DNA of 64,000 nt from Novosphingobium sp. (lineage in GTDB: Bacteria > Pseudomonadota > Alphaproteobacteria > Sphingomonadales > Sphingomonadaceae): the NCBI RefSeq assembly GCF_030699305.1, contig NZ_JAUYNB010000013.1, forward strand, positions 1-64,000, written 5' to 3'. The notes under the pieces are model-generated. The model did no database searches. It was not told where the DNA came from and worked only from the letters and a program-made list of their open reading frames with translations. A program made the translations under genes and the position numbers. How positions within the stretch are numbered: the stretch's first letter is position 1; each line of letters begins with the position of its first letter. This document shows positions 37,166 through 45,492 of this stretch, piece by piece.

Positions 37166-37882
37166 ATGTGCGTCGCTGCCATTGCCTGGACCGCGCATCC
37201 GCGCTGGCGGCTGGTCGCTATGGGCAACCGCGATGAATACCACGCCCGCCCCACCGCACCGCTGGCGCGCTGGGCAGGCGGCATGATCGCCGGGCGCGAT
37301 GAACAGGCGGGCGGGACCTGGCTGGGTGTAGCGGACAACGGCCGGTTTGCCCTCGTCACCAATTTCCGCGTCGATGGCTATCCCCTGCCCCACCTCGCGT
37401 CGCGCGGCAGCCTGGTGGCCGACTGGCTGACCGGCCAGCCGCTGGGCGATCTGGCGGGGATGAACCCGTTCAACCTGTTCACCGCCAGCCCGGACGGCGC
37501 GCAATTCGTGACCAATCACCCCGTCCCGCAGCACGCCCCCCTGCCCCCCGGCATCCACGGGCTGTCGAACGGCCCGTTTACGCAGCCCTGGGGCAAGACC
37601 CGCAAGCTGGAAGCGCCGCTGGGGGAGTGGCTGGACGCGGACGCGCCGCCCGAAGCCCTGTTCGCCGCCCTGGCCGACCGCACGCCTGATCCGCAGAACG
37701 ATCCCGCTGGCCCGGCCCCGGATTTCTCCGGCGTGTTCATCGCCAACCCGGTCTACGGCACCCGCTGTTCGACCGTTGTGGCGGTCGATCACGACGGGCA
37801 TGGGGTAATCATGGAGCGCCGGTTCGGGCAAGACGGTGAGGCAACCGGCGAGACGGCAGTCACCTTCCACTGGCCCGCCTGA
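37166..37882 (+). CDS. NRDE (TANGO2) family protein
   Basis: The start is ATG 37166, one base after the radC stop, giving 238 residues. The family motifs are MCVAAIAWTAHPRWRLVAMGNRDEYHARP at the N-terminus and GGTWLGVADNGRFALVTNFR. TANGO2 proteins are cytosolic. Roles in haem or lipid handling have been proposed for eukaryotic members. The bacterial role is unclear. Confidence 0.88.
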   Translation: MCVAAIAWTAHPRWRLVAMGNRDEYHARPTAPLARWAGGMIAGRDEQAGGTWLGVADNGRFALVTNFRVDGYPLPHLASRGSLVADWLTGQPLGDLAGMNPFNLFTASPDGAQFVTNHPVPQHAPLPPGIHGLSNGPFTQPWGKTRKLEAPLGEWLDADAPPEALFAALADRTPDPQNDPAGPAPDFSGVFIANPVYGTRCSTVVAVDHDGHGVIMERRFGQDGEATGETAVTFHWPA

Positions 37883-37987
37883 ATTCGCCGCGGATCCACG
37901 CTTTCGGCGCACAGTTTTCACGTTCCGGGGGCTTGCCCTTCCCGCCCCATCACCTTAGCGCGCGGGCGAAGTGTGAAGGAGTCGAAC

Positions 37988-39301
37988 ATGGTCCCCCGTT
38001 ATGCCCGCCCCGCGATGGTTGCCATCTGGCAACCGGAAGCCCGCTACAAGATCTGGTTCGAGATCGAAGCGCACGCCACGCAGAAGCTGGGCGAACTGGG
38101 CGTGGTTCCGGCCAGCGGCGCGCAGGCGCTGTGGGACTGGTGGGCAACGAACCCGGCGATCGACGTCGCCGCGATCGACGCGATCGAAGCGGTTACCAAG
38201 CATGACGTGATCGCGTTCCTTGACTGGGTGGCGCAGCAGGTCGGCCCCGAAGCGCGCTTCATGCATCAGGGCATGACCAGCAGCGACGTGCTGGACACCA
38301 CGCTGGCGGTGCAGCTGGCCCGCGCCGCCGACATCCTGCTCGAAGACCTCGACGCGCTGCTCGCCGCGATCAAGCGCCGCGCATATGAACACAAGTACAC
38401 CCCCACCATCGGCCGCAGCCACGGCATCCATGCCGAGCCGACCACGTTCGGGCTGAAACTGGCGCAGGCCTATGCCGAGTTTGACCGCTGCAAGGCGCGG
38501 CTGGTCGCGGCGCGCGCCGAAATCGCCACGTGTGCGATTTCGGGCGCGGTCGGCACATTTGCCAACATCGACCCCTCGGTTGAAGAATACGTCGCGGCCA
38601 AGCTGGGTCTGGCGGTGGAGCCGGTCTCGACGCAGGTCATCCCGCGCGATCGTCACGCGATGTTCTTTGCCGTGCTGGGCGTGATCGCCAGCTCGATCGA
38701 ACGGCTCGCCATCGAAGTGCGCCACTTGCAGCGCACCGAAGTGCTGGAAGCGGAAGAATACTTCTCGCCGGGCCAGAAAGGTTCGTCGGCGATGCCGCAC
38801 AAGCGCAACCCGGTGCTGACCGAAAACCTGACCGGCCTTGCCCGCGTGGTCCGCGCGGCGGTGACCCCGGCGATGGAAAACGTGGCGTTATGGCATGAGC
38901 GCGACATCTCGCACTCCTCGGTCGAACGCTACATCGGCCCCGATGCAACCATCACGCTGGACTTTGCGCTGGCCCGCCTGACCGGGGTGATCGACAAGCT
39001 GCTGGTCTATCCCGAACGGATGCAGAAGAACCTCGACAAGATGGGGGGCCTGGTCCACTCGCAGCGGGTGCTGCTGGCGCTGACGCAGGCCGGGCTGGAA
39101 CGCGATGCGTCCTATCGCCTGGTCCAGCGCAACGCGATGAAGGTGTGGGAGTCGGACGGCCAGCTGAACCTGCTCGAACTGCTGAAAGCCGACGCCGAAG
39201 TCACCGCTGCCCTCTCGGCCGAACAGCTGGAAGACAAGTTCAACCTCGATTATCACTTCAAGGCAGTCGACACGATTTTCGCGCGCGTTTTCGGCGAATA
39301 G
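37988..39301 (+). CDS. purB: Adenylosuccinate lyase
   Basis: The start is ATG 37988 (MVPRYARPAMVAIWQPEARY) with GGAG seven bases upstream, giving 437 residues. The fumarase-superfamily signature GSSAMPHKRNP, HQGMTSSDVLDT and IGRSHGIHAEPTTFGLK are present. It catalyses two fumarate-releasing steps in purine synthesis (SAICAR to AICAR, and adenylosuccinate to AMP). Confidence 0.97.
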   Translation: MVPRYARPAMVAIWQPEARYKIWFEIEAHATQKLGELGVVPASGAQALWDWWATNPAIDVAAIDAIEAVTKHDVIAFLDWVAQQVGPEARFMHQGMTSSDVLDTTLAVQLARAADILLEDLDALLAAIKRRAYEHKYTPTIGRSHGIHAEPTTFGLKLAQAYAEFDRCKARLVAARAEIATCAISGAVGTFANIDPSVEEYVAAKLGLAVEPVSTQVIPRDRHAMFFAVLGVIASSIERLAIEVRHLQRTEVLEAEEYFSPGQKGSSAMPHKRNPVLTENLTGLARVVRAAVTPAMENVALWHERDISHSSVERYIGPDATITLDFALARLTGVIDKLLVYPERMQKNLDKMGGLVHSQRVLLALTQAGLERDASYRLVQRNAMKVWESDGQLNLLELLKADAEVTAALSAEQLEDKFNLDYHFKAVDTIFARVFGE

Positions 39302-39378
39302 GCGTCGCCCTTTCCTTCACCTGCGTTCCGGCCTAGCATGGCCGGAGCGACCCGCTTTACGGGAATGGAGGCAATTGT

Positions 39379-39729
39379 ATGAACGCGATCCGATCGATTC
39401 TGCTGATCTTGCTCACCATCGTGCTGGTGGCATTCATCGCGATCAACTGGACCAAGGTTCCGGTGAACTTCTGGCCGCTGGATGATGGCACGTATCTGCA
39501 CTTCGAATGGCCGGTCGGGTTCATCGTGCTGATTTCGTTCATCGCCGGGGTGGTGCCGATGTGGCTGCTGCACAAGGGTGCGCGCTGGCAGCTCAACCGG
39601 CGGATCGCCAATCTGGAAAACTCGGTCCGGGCCGTATCGGCGACTGCGCCGGTTGTTGCCCCGGCCCCTGCTGCGGCGGCAAGCCCACTTGACGCCGCGC
39701 CCGCTGAACCGCACACGCCCGCCGCATGA
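39379..39729 (+). CDS. lapA: LapA-domain (DUF1049) membrane protein
   Basis: A 116-residue protein with two transmembrane segments at about 4-23 and 41-60 (FIVLISFIAGVVPMWLL), followed by a cytoplasmic helix (KGARWQLNRRIANLENSVRAV) and a Pro/Ala tail. This is the LapA pattern, linked in Escherichia coli to control of lipopolysaccharide synthesis. It overlaps pyrF by four bases (ATGA). Confidence 0.82.
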   Translation: MNAIRSILLILLTIVLVAFIAINWTKVPVNFWPLDDGTYLHFEWPVGFIVLISFIAGVVPMWLLHKGARWQLNRRIANLENSVRAVSATAPVVAPAPAAAASPLDAAPAEPHTPAA

Positions 39730-40403
39730 CCACGAACCCGATCTATCTTGCTTTGGACCTGCCGCGCTTCGAAGCCGCCGAAACGCTGGCGCGCAAAGTT
39801 GCTGGCCATATCGGCGGGCTGAAGCTGGGGATGGAGTTCTTCTATGCCCACGGCCATCACGGCGTGCATGAAATTGCCAAGATCGGCCTGCCGATCTTCC
39901 TTGACCTGAAACTGCACGACATCCCCAACACCGTCGCCGCAGCGATGCAATCGATCCACGTGCTGGAACCGGCCATCGTCACGGTCCATGCCAGCGGCGG
40001 GCGGGCGATGATGGAAGATGCCAAGGCGGCGGCAGGCGAACATTGCAAGGTCGTGGCCGTCACCCTGCTGACCAGCCTGGACGAAACCGACATGGCCTCC
40101 ACCGGGGTCAGCGGATCGGCCCACGATCAGGTGCTGCGACTGGCTGATCTGGCGCATGCTTCGGGCCTCGACGGGATTGTCTGTTCGGGTCAGGAAGTCG
40201 GCGCAGTCCATGCACAGTGGAAGGACGGGTTCTTCGTCGTGCCCGGCCTGCGTCCGGCCGAAGGCAAGGCGGGCGATCAAAAGCGCACCGTCACCCCGCG
40301 CGCCGCGCGCGATGCCGGGGCGAGCGTACTGGTGATCGGCCGCCCGATTGCCCGCGCCGAAGACCCGGTCGCCGCCGCAAGAGCAATTGAAGCCACACTT
40401 TAG
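39726..40403 (+). CDS. pyrF: Orotidine 5'-phosphate decarboxylase
   Basis: A 225-residue OMP decarboxylase. The catalytic segment FLDLKLHDIPNTVAAAM at about 58-74 holds the Lys-Asp tetrad residues, and VVPGLRPAEGKAGDQKRTVTP and VIGRPI form the phosphate site. It makes UMP. It is coupled to lapA by an ATGA overlap. A short hairpin and the SIMPL gene follow. Confidence 0.96.
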   Translation: MTTNPIYLALDLPRFEAAETLARKVAGHIGGLKLGMEFFYAHGHHGVHEIAKIGLPIFLDLKLHDIPNTVAAAMQSIHVLEPAIVTVHASGGRAMMEDAKAAAGEHCKVVAVTLLTSLDETDMASTGVSGSAHDQVLRLADLAHASGLDGIVCSGQEVGAVHAQWKDGFFVVPGLRPAEGKAGDQKRTVTPRAARDAGASVLVIGRPIARAEDPVAAARAIEATL

Positions 40404-40463
40404 TTCAGCCCTGCGACAGCCTTCGCAGGGCATGGCAAAGCCATGATGCGAAGGAGTATCGCC
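40404..40463 (+). promoter_or_regulatory. 5' untranslated region with hairpin upstream of the SIMPL gene
   Basis: GCCCTGCGA (40408-40416) pairs with TCGCAGGGC (40423-40431). Further on is GAAGGAGTAT, four bases before the ATG at 40464. The 16-mer TTCAGCCCTGCGACAG (40404-40419) and the same ten-base ribosome-binding stretch at the same spacing recur, on the opposite strand, upstream of the outer-membrane protein at 42762. A shared control element is possible. Confidence 0.4.
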
Positions 40464-41225
40464 ATGAAATCCCTGAAATTTGCCGCCGCGTTGGCCGCCA
40501 CGATTGCTGCTGCCACCGCCGTTCCCGCCGCCGCGCAGGCCAACGACGCCGCGTCCGGCCCGGTGGTCGGCGCGGGCAACACCCTGCTCTCGCTCAGCGC
40601 CGAAGGGCGCTCCACCCGCAAGCCGGACCTGGCCGAATTCAGCGCAGGCGTGACCAGCCAGGGCAAGACCGCGGGCGAAGCGCTGACCAGCAATTCGGCC
40701 GACATGAACAAGGTGATCGCCGCGCTGAAGAAGGCCGGAATCGCCGACAAGGATATCCAGACCAGCAACATCAACCTGAACCCGATCTACGGCCAGCCGG
40801 TGATCGGCCCGAACGGGCAGATCACGCACGAACCGCGGATCATCGGCTATCAGGCGACCAACACCGTCAACGTCAAGCAGCGCGACCTGAAGCAGTTCGG
40901 CCGCGTGCTCGATACGCTGGTCGCCGCCGGGGCGAATCAGGTCAACGGACCCAACTTTCAGGTCAACGATCCCGAAGCCGCGCTCGACGAAGCCCGCACT
41001 GCCGCGATGAAGGCCGCCCGCGCCCGCGCCGAACTTTATGCCCGCGCCGCTGGCCTGCGCGTGGTCCGCATCCTGACGATCAGCGAAAGCGGCGGTTACA
41101 TGCCGCAGCCGCGCGTGATGTACGCCAAGGCCGAAATGGCCTCGGACGCCGCGCCCACTCCGATTGCGGCGGGTCAGGTGGAACTGTCCGCCAGCGTCGC
41201 GGTGCAGTTCGAACTGGCGAAGTAG
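40464..41225 (+). CDS. SIMPL-domain (DUF541) periplasmic protein
   Basis: The start is ATG 40464, giving 253 residues with a signal peptide ending AAAQA at about 25. The SIMPL/DUF541 core is clear: LLSLSAEGRSTRKPDLAEFSAGVTSQGKTAGEAL, then IGYQATNTVNVKQRDLKQFGRVLDTLVAAGANQVNG and AAMKAARARAELYARAAGLRV. These proteins are exported and are linked to stress protection. The molecular role is unknown. A palindromic repeat follows. Confidence 0.88.
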   Translation: MKSLKFAAALAATIAAATAVPAAAQANDAASGPVVGAGNTLLSLSAEGRSTRKPDLAEFSAGVTSQGKTAGEALTSNSADMNKVIAALKKAGIADKDIQTSNINLNPIYGQPVIGPNGQITHEPRIIGYQATNTVNVKQRDLKQFGRVLDTLVAAGANQVNGPNFQVNDPEAALDEARTAAMKAARARAELYARAAGLRVVRILTISESGGYMPQPRVMYAKAEMASDAAPTPIAAGQVELSASVAVQFELAK

Positions 41226-41257
41226 GCCGGAACCTCACCGCCTCCATCCCCATTTCA

Positions 41258-41329
41258 CCGTTCGTGTCGAGCGAAGCCGAGACACCATGCGCAGCGCTAA
41301 CGTGTCTGGACTTCGCTCGACACGAACGG
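41258..41329. repeat. TTCGTGTCGAGC palindromic intergenic repeat
   Basis: Arm 41258-41285 (CCGTTCGTGTCGAGCGAAGC...) pairs with 41302-41329 (two mismatches) around a 16-base centre. The same sequence forms the inner part of the palindrome at 1-163, and a solo half lies at 12461-12475. It lies between SIMPL and trpF. Confidence 0.85.
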
Positions 41330-41376
41330 GGTTTTGGGGGCGTGACACGGATCAGGATTTCGGTATTGGGTCAGGC

Positions 41377-42018
41377 ATGACCGGCCCCGCCATCAAGATC
41401 TGCGGCATTGCCAGCCCCGCTGCGCTCGATGCGGTTATTGCCGCGCGGGCCGATCATGCGGGGCTGGTGTTTTTCCCGCCCAGCCCGCGTAACGTCTCGC
41501 TGGCCGATGCCGCCGCGCTGGGCGCGCGCGCAAGTGGCCGGATCGGGCGGGTCGGGCTGTTCGTCGATGCCGATGATGCGCTGCTGGCAGACGCCGTCGC
41601 GGCAGCGCACCTCGATGCAATCCAGCTTCACGGCCATGAAACGCCGCAGCGCGCCGCGCAGTTGCGCGCGCGCTTTGGCGTTCCGGTGTGGAAAGCGCTG
41701 TCCATCGCCAGCGCGGATGATGTCGCCAAGGCCGCCGCTTATGTCGGCGCGGTCGATCTGGTGTTGTTCGATGCCAAGACGCCAAAGGGCACCCTGCCTG
41801 GCGGCATGGGCCTGTCGTTCGACTGGTCGCTGCTGGCCGCATGGAAAGCGCCCTGCGCGTGGGGGCTGGCGGGCGGGTTGACGGCTGACAACGTGACCGA
41901 AGCCGCGCGTTTGACCGGTGCGCCGCTGGTCGATGCCTCATCCGGCGTCGAATCCGCGCCGGGGGTGAAAGACGCAGCCAAGATCGCAGCGTTCTGCGCG
42001 GCGGTGCGAGCGGGTTAG
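41377..42018 (+). CDS. trpF: Phosphoribosylanthranilate isomerase
   Basis: The start is ATG 41377, giving 213 residues. It has IKICGIASPAALDAVIAARADHAGLVFFPPSPRNVS at the N-terminus, the IQLHGHETP strand, and LAGGLTADNVTEA and DASSGVE phosphate-binding segments. It catalyses the third step of tryptophan synthesis. trpB, usually next, is separated from it by a repeat and a convergent outer-membrane gene. Confidence 0.95.
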   Translation: MTGPAIKICGIASPAALDAVIAARADHAGLVFFPPSPRNVSLADAAALGARASGRIGRVGLFVDADDALLADAVAAAHLDAIQLHGHETPQRAAQLRARFGVPVWKALSIASADDVAKAAAYVGAVDLVLFDAKTPKGTLPGGMGLSFDWSLLAAWKAPCAWGLAGGLTADNVTEAARLTGAPLVDASSGVESAPGVKDAAKIAAFCAAVRAG

Positions 42019-42074
42019 GCCCGCCACTTCCTATCCCCGCACTCTTTCCTAGCCCCCACACCCTATCCCCCAAA

Positions 42075-42175
42075 CCCGCTCGTGCTGAGCTTGTCGAAGC
42101 ACCGCACTTTTTCCTGTGAGCACGTGCTGCGGGGCAAAGGCAGGACAGTGCTTCGACAAGCTCAGCACGAGCGGG
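42075..42175. repeat. CTCGTGCTGAGCTTGTCGAAGCAC palindromic intergenic repeat
   Basis: Arm 42075-42102 (CCCGCTCGTGCTGAGCTTGT...) and arm 42148-42175 are perfect inverted copies, 28 bp each, around a 45-bp centre. It lies between convergent trpF and the outer-membrane gene. This type is familiar from sphingomonad intergenic DNA. No other copy is in this window. Confidence 0.85.
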
Positions 42176-42241
42176 GTTTAGGCTAGGATTTGGGTCCGGG
42201 TTCGGGTTTGGAAGGTCTGGGCTGAATGCCGTTACCCAACG

Positions 42242-42272
42242 AAAAGGGGCAGCCCGTTGCCGGACTGCCCCT
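42242..42272 (-). terminator. Terminator of the outer-membrane protein gene
   Basis: AGGGGCAG (42245-42252) pairs with CTGCCCCT (42265-42272). On the minus strand TTTTC follows. It lies 26 bases after the stop. Confidence 0.75.
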
Positions 42273-42297
42273 CCCTCGGTGACCCGTAAAGATCAGC

Positions 42298-42762
42298 TTA
42301 GAACTTCACGCCCAGACCCGCGACCACGGCATTGCCGTCGGGGCGGTTCTGGTCGAGGAAGAAGTGGCGGTATTCCACCTTGCCATAGAGGTTCTTGCCG
42401 AACTTGTGCTCATAACCCGCGCCCAGGTGGACGCTTTCGTTATCGCAGTTCGTGCAGGTTTCGGTGGTGTAACCGCTGGCAACATAGAGCTTGCCCGCGT
42501 CGCCGGTCTTGACGCCCGCCCGGCCGGTCAGGCCAAAGGCGACCTTGGTGCCGGTATCTGCGATCTTGTCAGCCGAGATTTCGGCACCGGCGAACACGGT
42601 TTCGCTCAGGTCAAAGTCATAGCCTGCGGCCACGCCATAGCTGTCCTGGGTGTATCCGTCGGCCCAGAACACGCCGCCGCGCGCTTCGACGCGGGCTTCG
42701 TTGGCGAGCGCCGGCGATGCAACAGCGAGCGAGGCCAGCAGCGGGAGAAGAACCTTACGCAT
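42298..42762 (-). CDS. Small outer-membrane beta-barrel protein
   Basis: A 154-residue protein with a signal peptide (MRKVLLPLLASLAVASPALA). The mature part alternates in the way of an eight-stranded barrel (YGVAAGYDFDLSETVFAGAEI, GAGYEHKFGKNLYGKVEYRHF) and ends VVAGLGVKF, with a terminal Phe as recognised by the Bam machinery. Two cysteines in ETCTNCDNE probably form an extracellular disulfide. It belongs to the Omp_b-brl porin-like group and its function is unknown. The ribosome-binding site GAAGGAGTAT is strong. Confidence 0.82.
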   Translation of the reverse strand: MRKVLLPLLASLAVASPALANEARVEARGGVFWADGYTQDSYGVAAGYDFDLSETVFAGAEISADKIADTGTKVAFGLTGRAGVKTGDAGKLYVASGYTTETCTNCDNESVHLGAGYEHKFGKNLYGKVEYRHFFLDQNRPDGNAVVAGLGVKF

Positions 42763-42992
42763 AAAAATACTCCTTCAAATTCAGCCCTGCGACAGGGCAC
42801 GACCGCCAAGTAGGAAGCGCCAGCTTGCCCGCCGATGAACCTTTTGTTCGGAAATTGTCAGAAACGGGTTTAATGTTGCCAAAATACAACATTTAATTCT
42901 AACTTCTGATAGGGAAACTTTGACCTGCGACACCGGCCAAAAGCCCGAAAGGCTGGACTTAGCCGCATCGCTCTGCCAAGCGCGGCTGCGAT
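42763..42992. promoter_or_regulatory. Divergent control region between the outer-membrane gene and trpB
   Basis: The 230-bp gap holds no gene. Next to the outer-membrane gene is a hairpin, GCCCTG-CGA-CAGGGC (42784-42798), within its leader. In the AT-rich centre, AATGTTG (42872-42878) and CAACATT (42887-42893) form an inverted repeat with an eight-base spacer, a plausible regulator site. No convincing -35/-10 pair could be assigned for trpB. Confidence 0.35.
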
Positions 42993-44234
42993 ATGACCGC
43001 GCAAAACCCCATCCCGAACACTTTTCGCAACCAGCCCGACGAACGCGGCCATTTCGGCCAGTTTGGCGGCAGGTATGTCGCCGAAACGCTGATGCCGCTG
43101 GTGCTGGACCTTGAGCGTGAATACGAGGCGGCCAAGGTCGATTCGGCGTTCAAGGCGGAATTCGACGACCTGCTGGAACACTATGTCGGCCGACCCAGCC
43201 CGCTCTATTTCGCGCCGCGGCTGACCGAGGAACTTCGCAAGAGCGCTCCCGCGGGGGGGGGCGCCCAGGTCTGGTTCAAGCGCGATGAGCTGAACCACAC
43301 CGGCGCGCACAAAATCAACAACTGCATCGGCCAGATCCTGCTGGCGATCCGCATGGGCAAGACCCGGATTATCGCGGAAACCGGCGCGGGCCAGCACGGC
43401 GTGGCGACCGCCACCGTCTGCGCACGCTTCGGCCTGCCCTGCGTGGTCTACATGGGCGCGACAGACGTCGCCCGGCAGGCCCCCAACGTGTTCCGGATGA
43501 AGCTGCTGGGGGCGCAAGTCGTGCCCGTCACCGCTGGTGCCGCCACGCTGAAGGACGCGATGAACGAGGCACTGCGCGACTGGGTCGCCAATGTCCACGA
43601 CACGTTCTACATCATCGGCACCGCCGCTGGCCCGCACCCCTACCCCGAACTGGTCCGCGATTTCCAAAGCGTGATCGGCAAGGAAGCCCGCGCCCAGATG
43701 CTGAGCCGCACCGGCCGCCTGCCGGATCTGCTGGTCGCCGCAATCGGTGGGGGCAGCAACGCCATCGGCCTGTTCCACCCATTCCTCGATGACCCCAGCG
43801 TCAGGATGCTGGGCGTCGAAGCGGCGGGCCACGGGCTGGACAAGGAACACGCCGCGAGCCTCGCGGGCGGGCGCCCCGGCATCCTCCACGGCAACAAGAC
43901 CTACCTGCTGCAGGACGAGGACGGCCAGATCACCGAAGGCCACTCGATCTCGGCGGGGCTGGACTATCCCGGCATTGGCCCGGAACATTCCTGGCTGAAG
44001 GAAGTGGGCCGCGTCGATTATACCAGCGTCACCGATACCGAAGCGCTGGACGGCTTCCAGCTGCTCTGCCGCACCGAGGGGATCATCCCCGCGCTGGAGC
44101 CCAGCCACGCCATCGCCGCCGTCAAGAAGGTCGCGCCGACGATGACGAAGGACAGCATCGTCCTCGTCAACCTGTGCGGGCGCGGCGACAAGGACATCTT
44201 CTCGGTCGCGGAGCACCTGGGGGTGTCGCTGTGA
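42993..44234 (+). CDS. trpB: Tryptophan synthase beta chain
   Basis: A 413-residue TrpB. The PLP lysine is Lys107 in [14 protein letters not shown]. Other landmarks are [28 protein letters not shown], and the phosphate-binding [13 protein letters not shown]. It joins indole to serine. A run of nine G (43253-43261) lies in the coding sequence within AGGGAQV. The stop is followed after only a few bases by the left inverted repeat of the DUF559 cassette, which separates it from trpA. Confidence 0.97.
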   Translation: MTAQNPIPNTFRNQPDERGHFGQFGGRYVAETLMPLVLDLEREYEAAKVDSAFKAEFDDLLEHYVGRPSPLYFAPRLTEELRKSAPAGGGAQVWFKRDELNHTGAHKINNCIGQILLAIRMGKTRIIAETGAGQHGVATATVCARFGLPCVVYMGATDVARQAPNVFRMKLLGAQVVPVTAGAATLKDAMNEALRDWVANVHDTFYIIGTAAGPHPYPELVRDFQSVIGKEARAQMLSRTGRLPDLLVAAIGGGSNAIGLFHPFLDDPSVRMLGVEAAGHGLDKEHAASLAGGRPGILHGNKTYLLQDEDGQITEGHSISAGLDYPGIGPEHSWLKEVGRVDYTSVTDTEALDGFQLLCRTEGIIPALEPSHAIAAVKKVAPTMTKDSIVLVNLCGRGDKDIFSVAEHLGVSL

Positions 44235-44662
44235 AAAGCCCTCTCCCCTTGAGGGGAGAGGGTTGGGAGAGGGGCAATGCGCGACCGCCGATTGACCGAT
44301 TTCGCCCGGGAAAATCGCAAGACCATGACCGAACCCGCAACGCGAATGTGGCTGCAATTGCGTGCCAGCCGGTTTGAAGGGGTGAAATTCCGGCGGGAGA
44401 AAGTCATTGGACCCTATATCGCCGACTTTGCCGCCAACGACCCGAAGCTGGTCGTGGAAATCGATGGCGATACGCACGACGCGGACGACGAATGCGACCG
44501 CATCAGGACTGGTGTTTTGAACCAGCACGGCTATCGCGTGGTCCGGTATTCGAATGTTGAAGTGATGCAAAATCTGGAAGGTGTCTTGATGAACCTGGCG
44601 GCAGTGATCGCGGATATGCGGCCCCCACTCCCAACCCTCTCCCCTGAAGGGGAGAGGGCTTT
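44235..44662 (+). mobile_element. Inverted-repeat-flanked DUF559 cassette inside the trp operon
   Basis: Arms 44235-44274 and 44623-44662 are inverted copies, 38 of 40 bases identical. Each arm contains an 11-bp hairpin (CCCTCTCCCCT / AGGGGAGAGGG). Between them is only the DUF559 gene, which starts two bases inside the left arm and reads out through the right arm. The 428-bp unit points with trpB and trpA, which are normally adjacent, and leaves both whole. No transposase or target-site duplication is visible. Mobility is inferred. Confidence 0.55.
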
Positions 44663-44699
44663 CGATGTGTCCCCCAACACCGAACGGAATACCCGATGA
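44277..44699 (+). CDS. DUF559 endonuclease-like protein (Vsr/PD-(D/E)XK type)
   Basis: A 140-residue protein. The DUF559 pattern is complete: TEPATRMWLQLRASRFEGVKFRRE, then GPYIADFAANDPKLVVEIDGDTH with Asp50, Glu61 and Asp63 as likely metal ligands, then RTGVLNQHGYRVVRYSNVEV. It resembles very-short-patch repair endonucleases. Substrate and role are unknown. Residues 116-129 or so (PPLPTLSPEGERAFD) are encoded by the right inverted repeat. The stop overlaps the trpA ATG by four bases, so trpA translation is coupled to this gene. Confidence 0.85.
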   Translation: MRDRRLTDFARENRKTMTEPATRMWLQLRASRFEGVKFRREKVIGPYIADFAANDPKLVVEIDGDTHDADDECDRIRTGVLNQHGYRVVRYSNVEVMQNLEGVLMNLAAVIADMRPPLPTLSPEGERAFDVSPNTERNTR

Positions 44700-45484
44700 C
44701 CCGCCTCTCCGCCGCCTTCGCCAAGGGCCGCCCCGCGCTCGTCACGTTCATCACCGGCGGCGATCCCACGCCGGACGCCACGCCTGCGCTGCTTGACGCG
44801 CTGGTCGAGGGCGGTGCGGATGTGATCGAACTGGGGATGCCCTTTACCGATCCGATGGCCGATGGTCCGGCGATCCAGAACGCCAACTTGCGCGCGCTGG
44901 CAGCGGGGACCAAGACCGCGCACTTGTTCCAGATCGCTACCGACTTCCGCGTCCGGCACCCGGACGTGCCGCTGGTGCTGATGGGCTACGCCAACCCGAT
45001 GACGATTCGCGGGTCCGAATGGTTCGCAGACCAGTGCCAGAAGGCCGGGGTGGACGGCGTGATCTGCGTCGACATTCCGCCCGAGGAAGACCCGGAACTT
45101 GGCCCCGCGCTGCGCGCTGCGGGCATCTCGCTGATTCGCCTCGCCACGCCGACCACCGATGCCGCGCGGCTGCCCGCCGTGCTCGAAGGTTCGTCGGGGT
45201 TTCTCTATTACGTCTCGGTCGCCGGGATCACCGGGCTGCAACAGGCCGCGCAGGCCAGCATCGACGAGGCCGTTGCCCGCCTGAAAGCCGCCACGGACAT
45301 TCCGGTCGCGGTGGGCTTTGGCGTGCGCACCCCTGAGCAGGCGGCAAAGATCGCCAAGGTCGCGGACGGCGTCGTGGTCGGCTCGGCGCTGATCGATCTG
45401 ATCGCCCAGCACGGCGCGAATGCCGCCGGACCTGTGCGTGATCTGACCCGGGCCCTTGCCGACGCCGTGCATTCCGCGCGATAG
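44696..45484 (+). CDS. trpA: Tryptophan synthase alpha chain
   Basis: A 262-residue TIM barrel with [43 protein letters not shown], which holds the catalytic Glu and Asp, then [14 protein letters not shown] and [11 protein letters not shown]. It cleaves indole-glycerol phosphate to indole for TrpB. Its ATG overlaps the DUF559 stop, an arrangement created by the cassette. accD follows after eight bases. Confidence 0.97.
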   Translation: MTRLSAAFAKGRPALVTFITGGDPTPDATPALLDALVEGGADVIELGMPFTDPMADGPAIQNANLRALAAGTKTAHLFQIATDFRVRHPDVPLVLMGYANPMTIRGSEWFADQCQKAGVDGVICVDIPPEEDPELGPALRAAGISLIRLATPTTDAARLPAVLEGSSGFLYYVSVAGITGLQQAAQASIDEAVARLKAATDIPVAVGFGVRTPEQAAKIAKVADGVVVGSALIDLIAQHGANAAGPVRDLTRALADAVHSAR

Positions 45485-45492
45485 GAGCTGAC

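Noticed and set aside
44225..44672. Target-site duplication around the DUF559 cassette
   Set aside because: No matching direct repeat is present outside the 40-bp arms.
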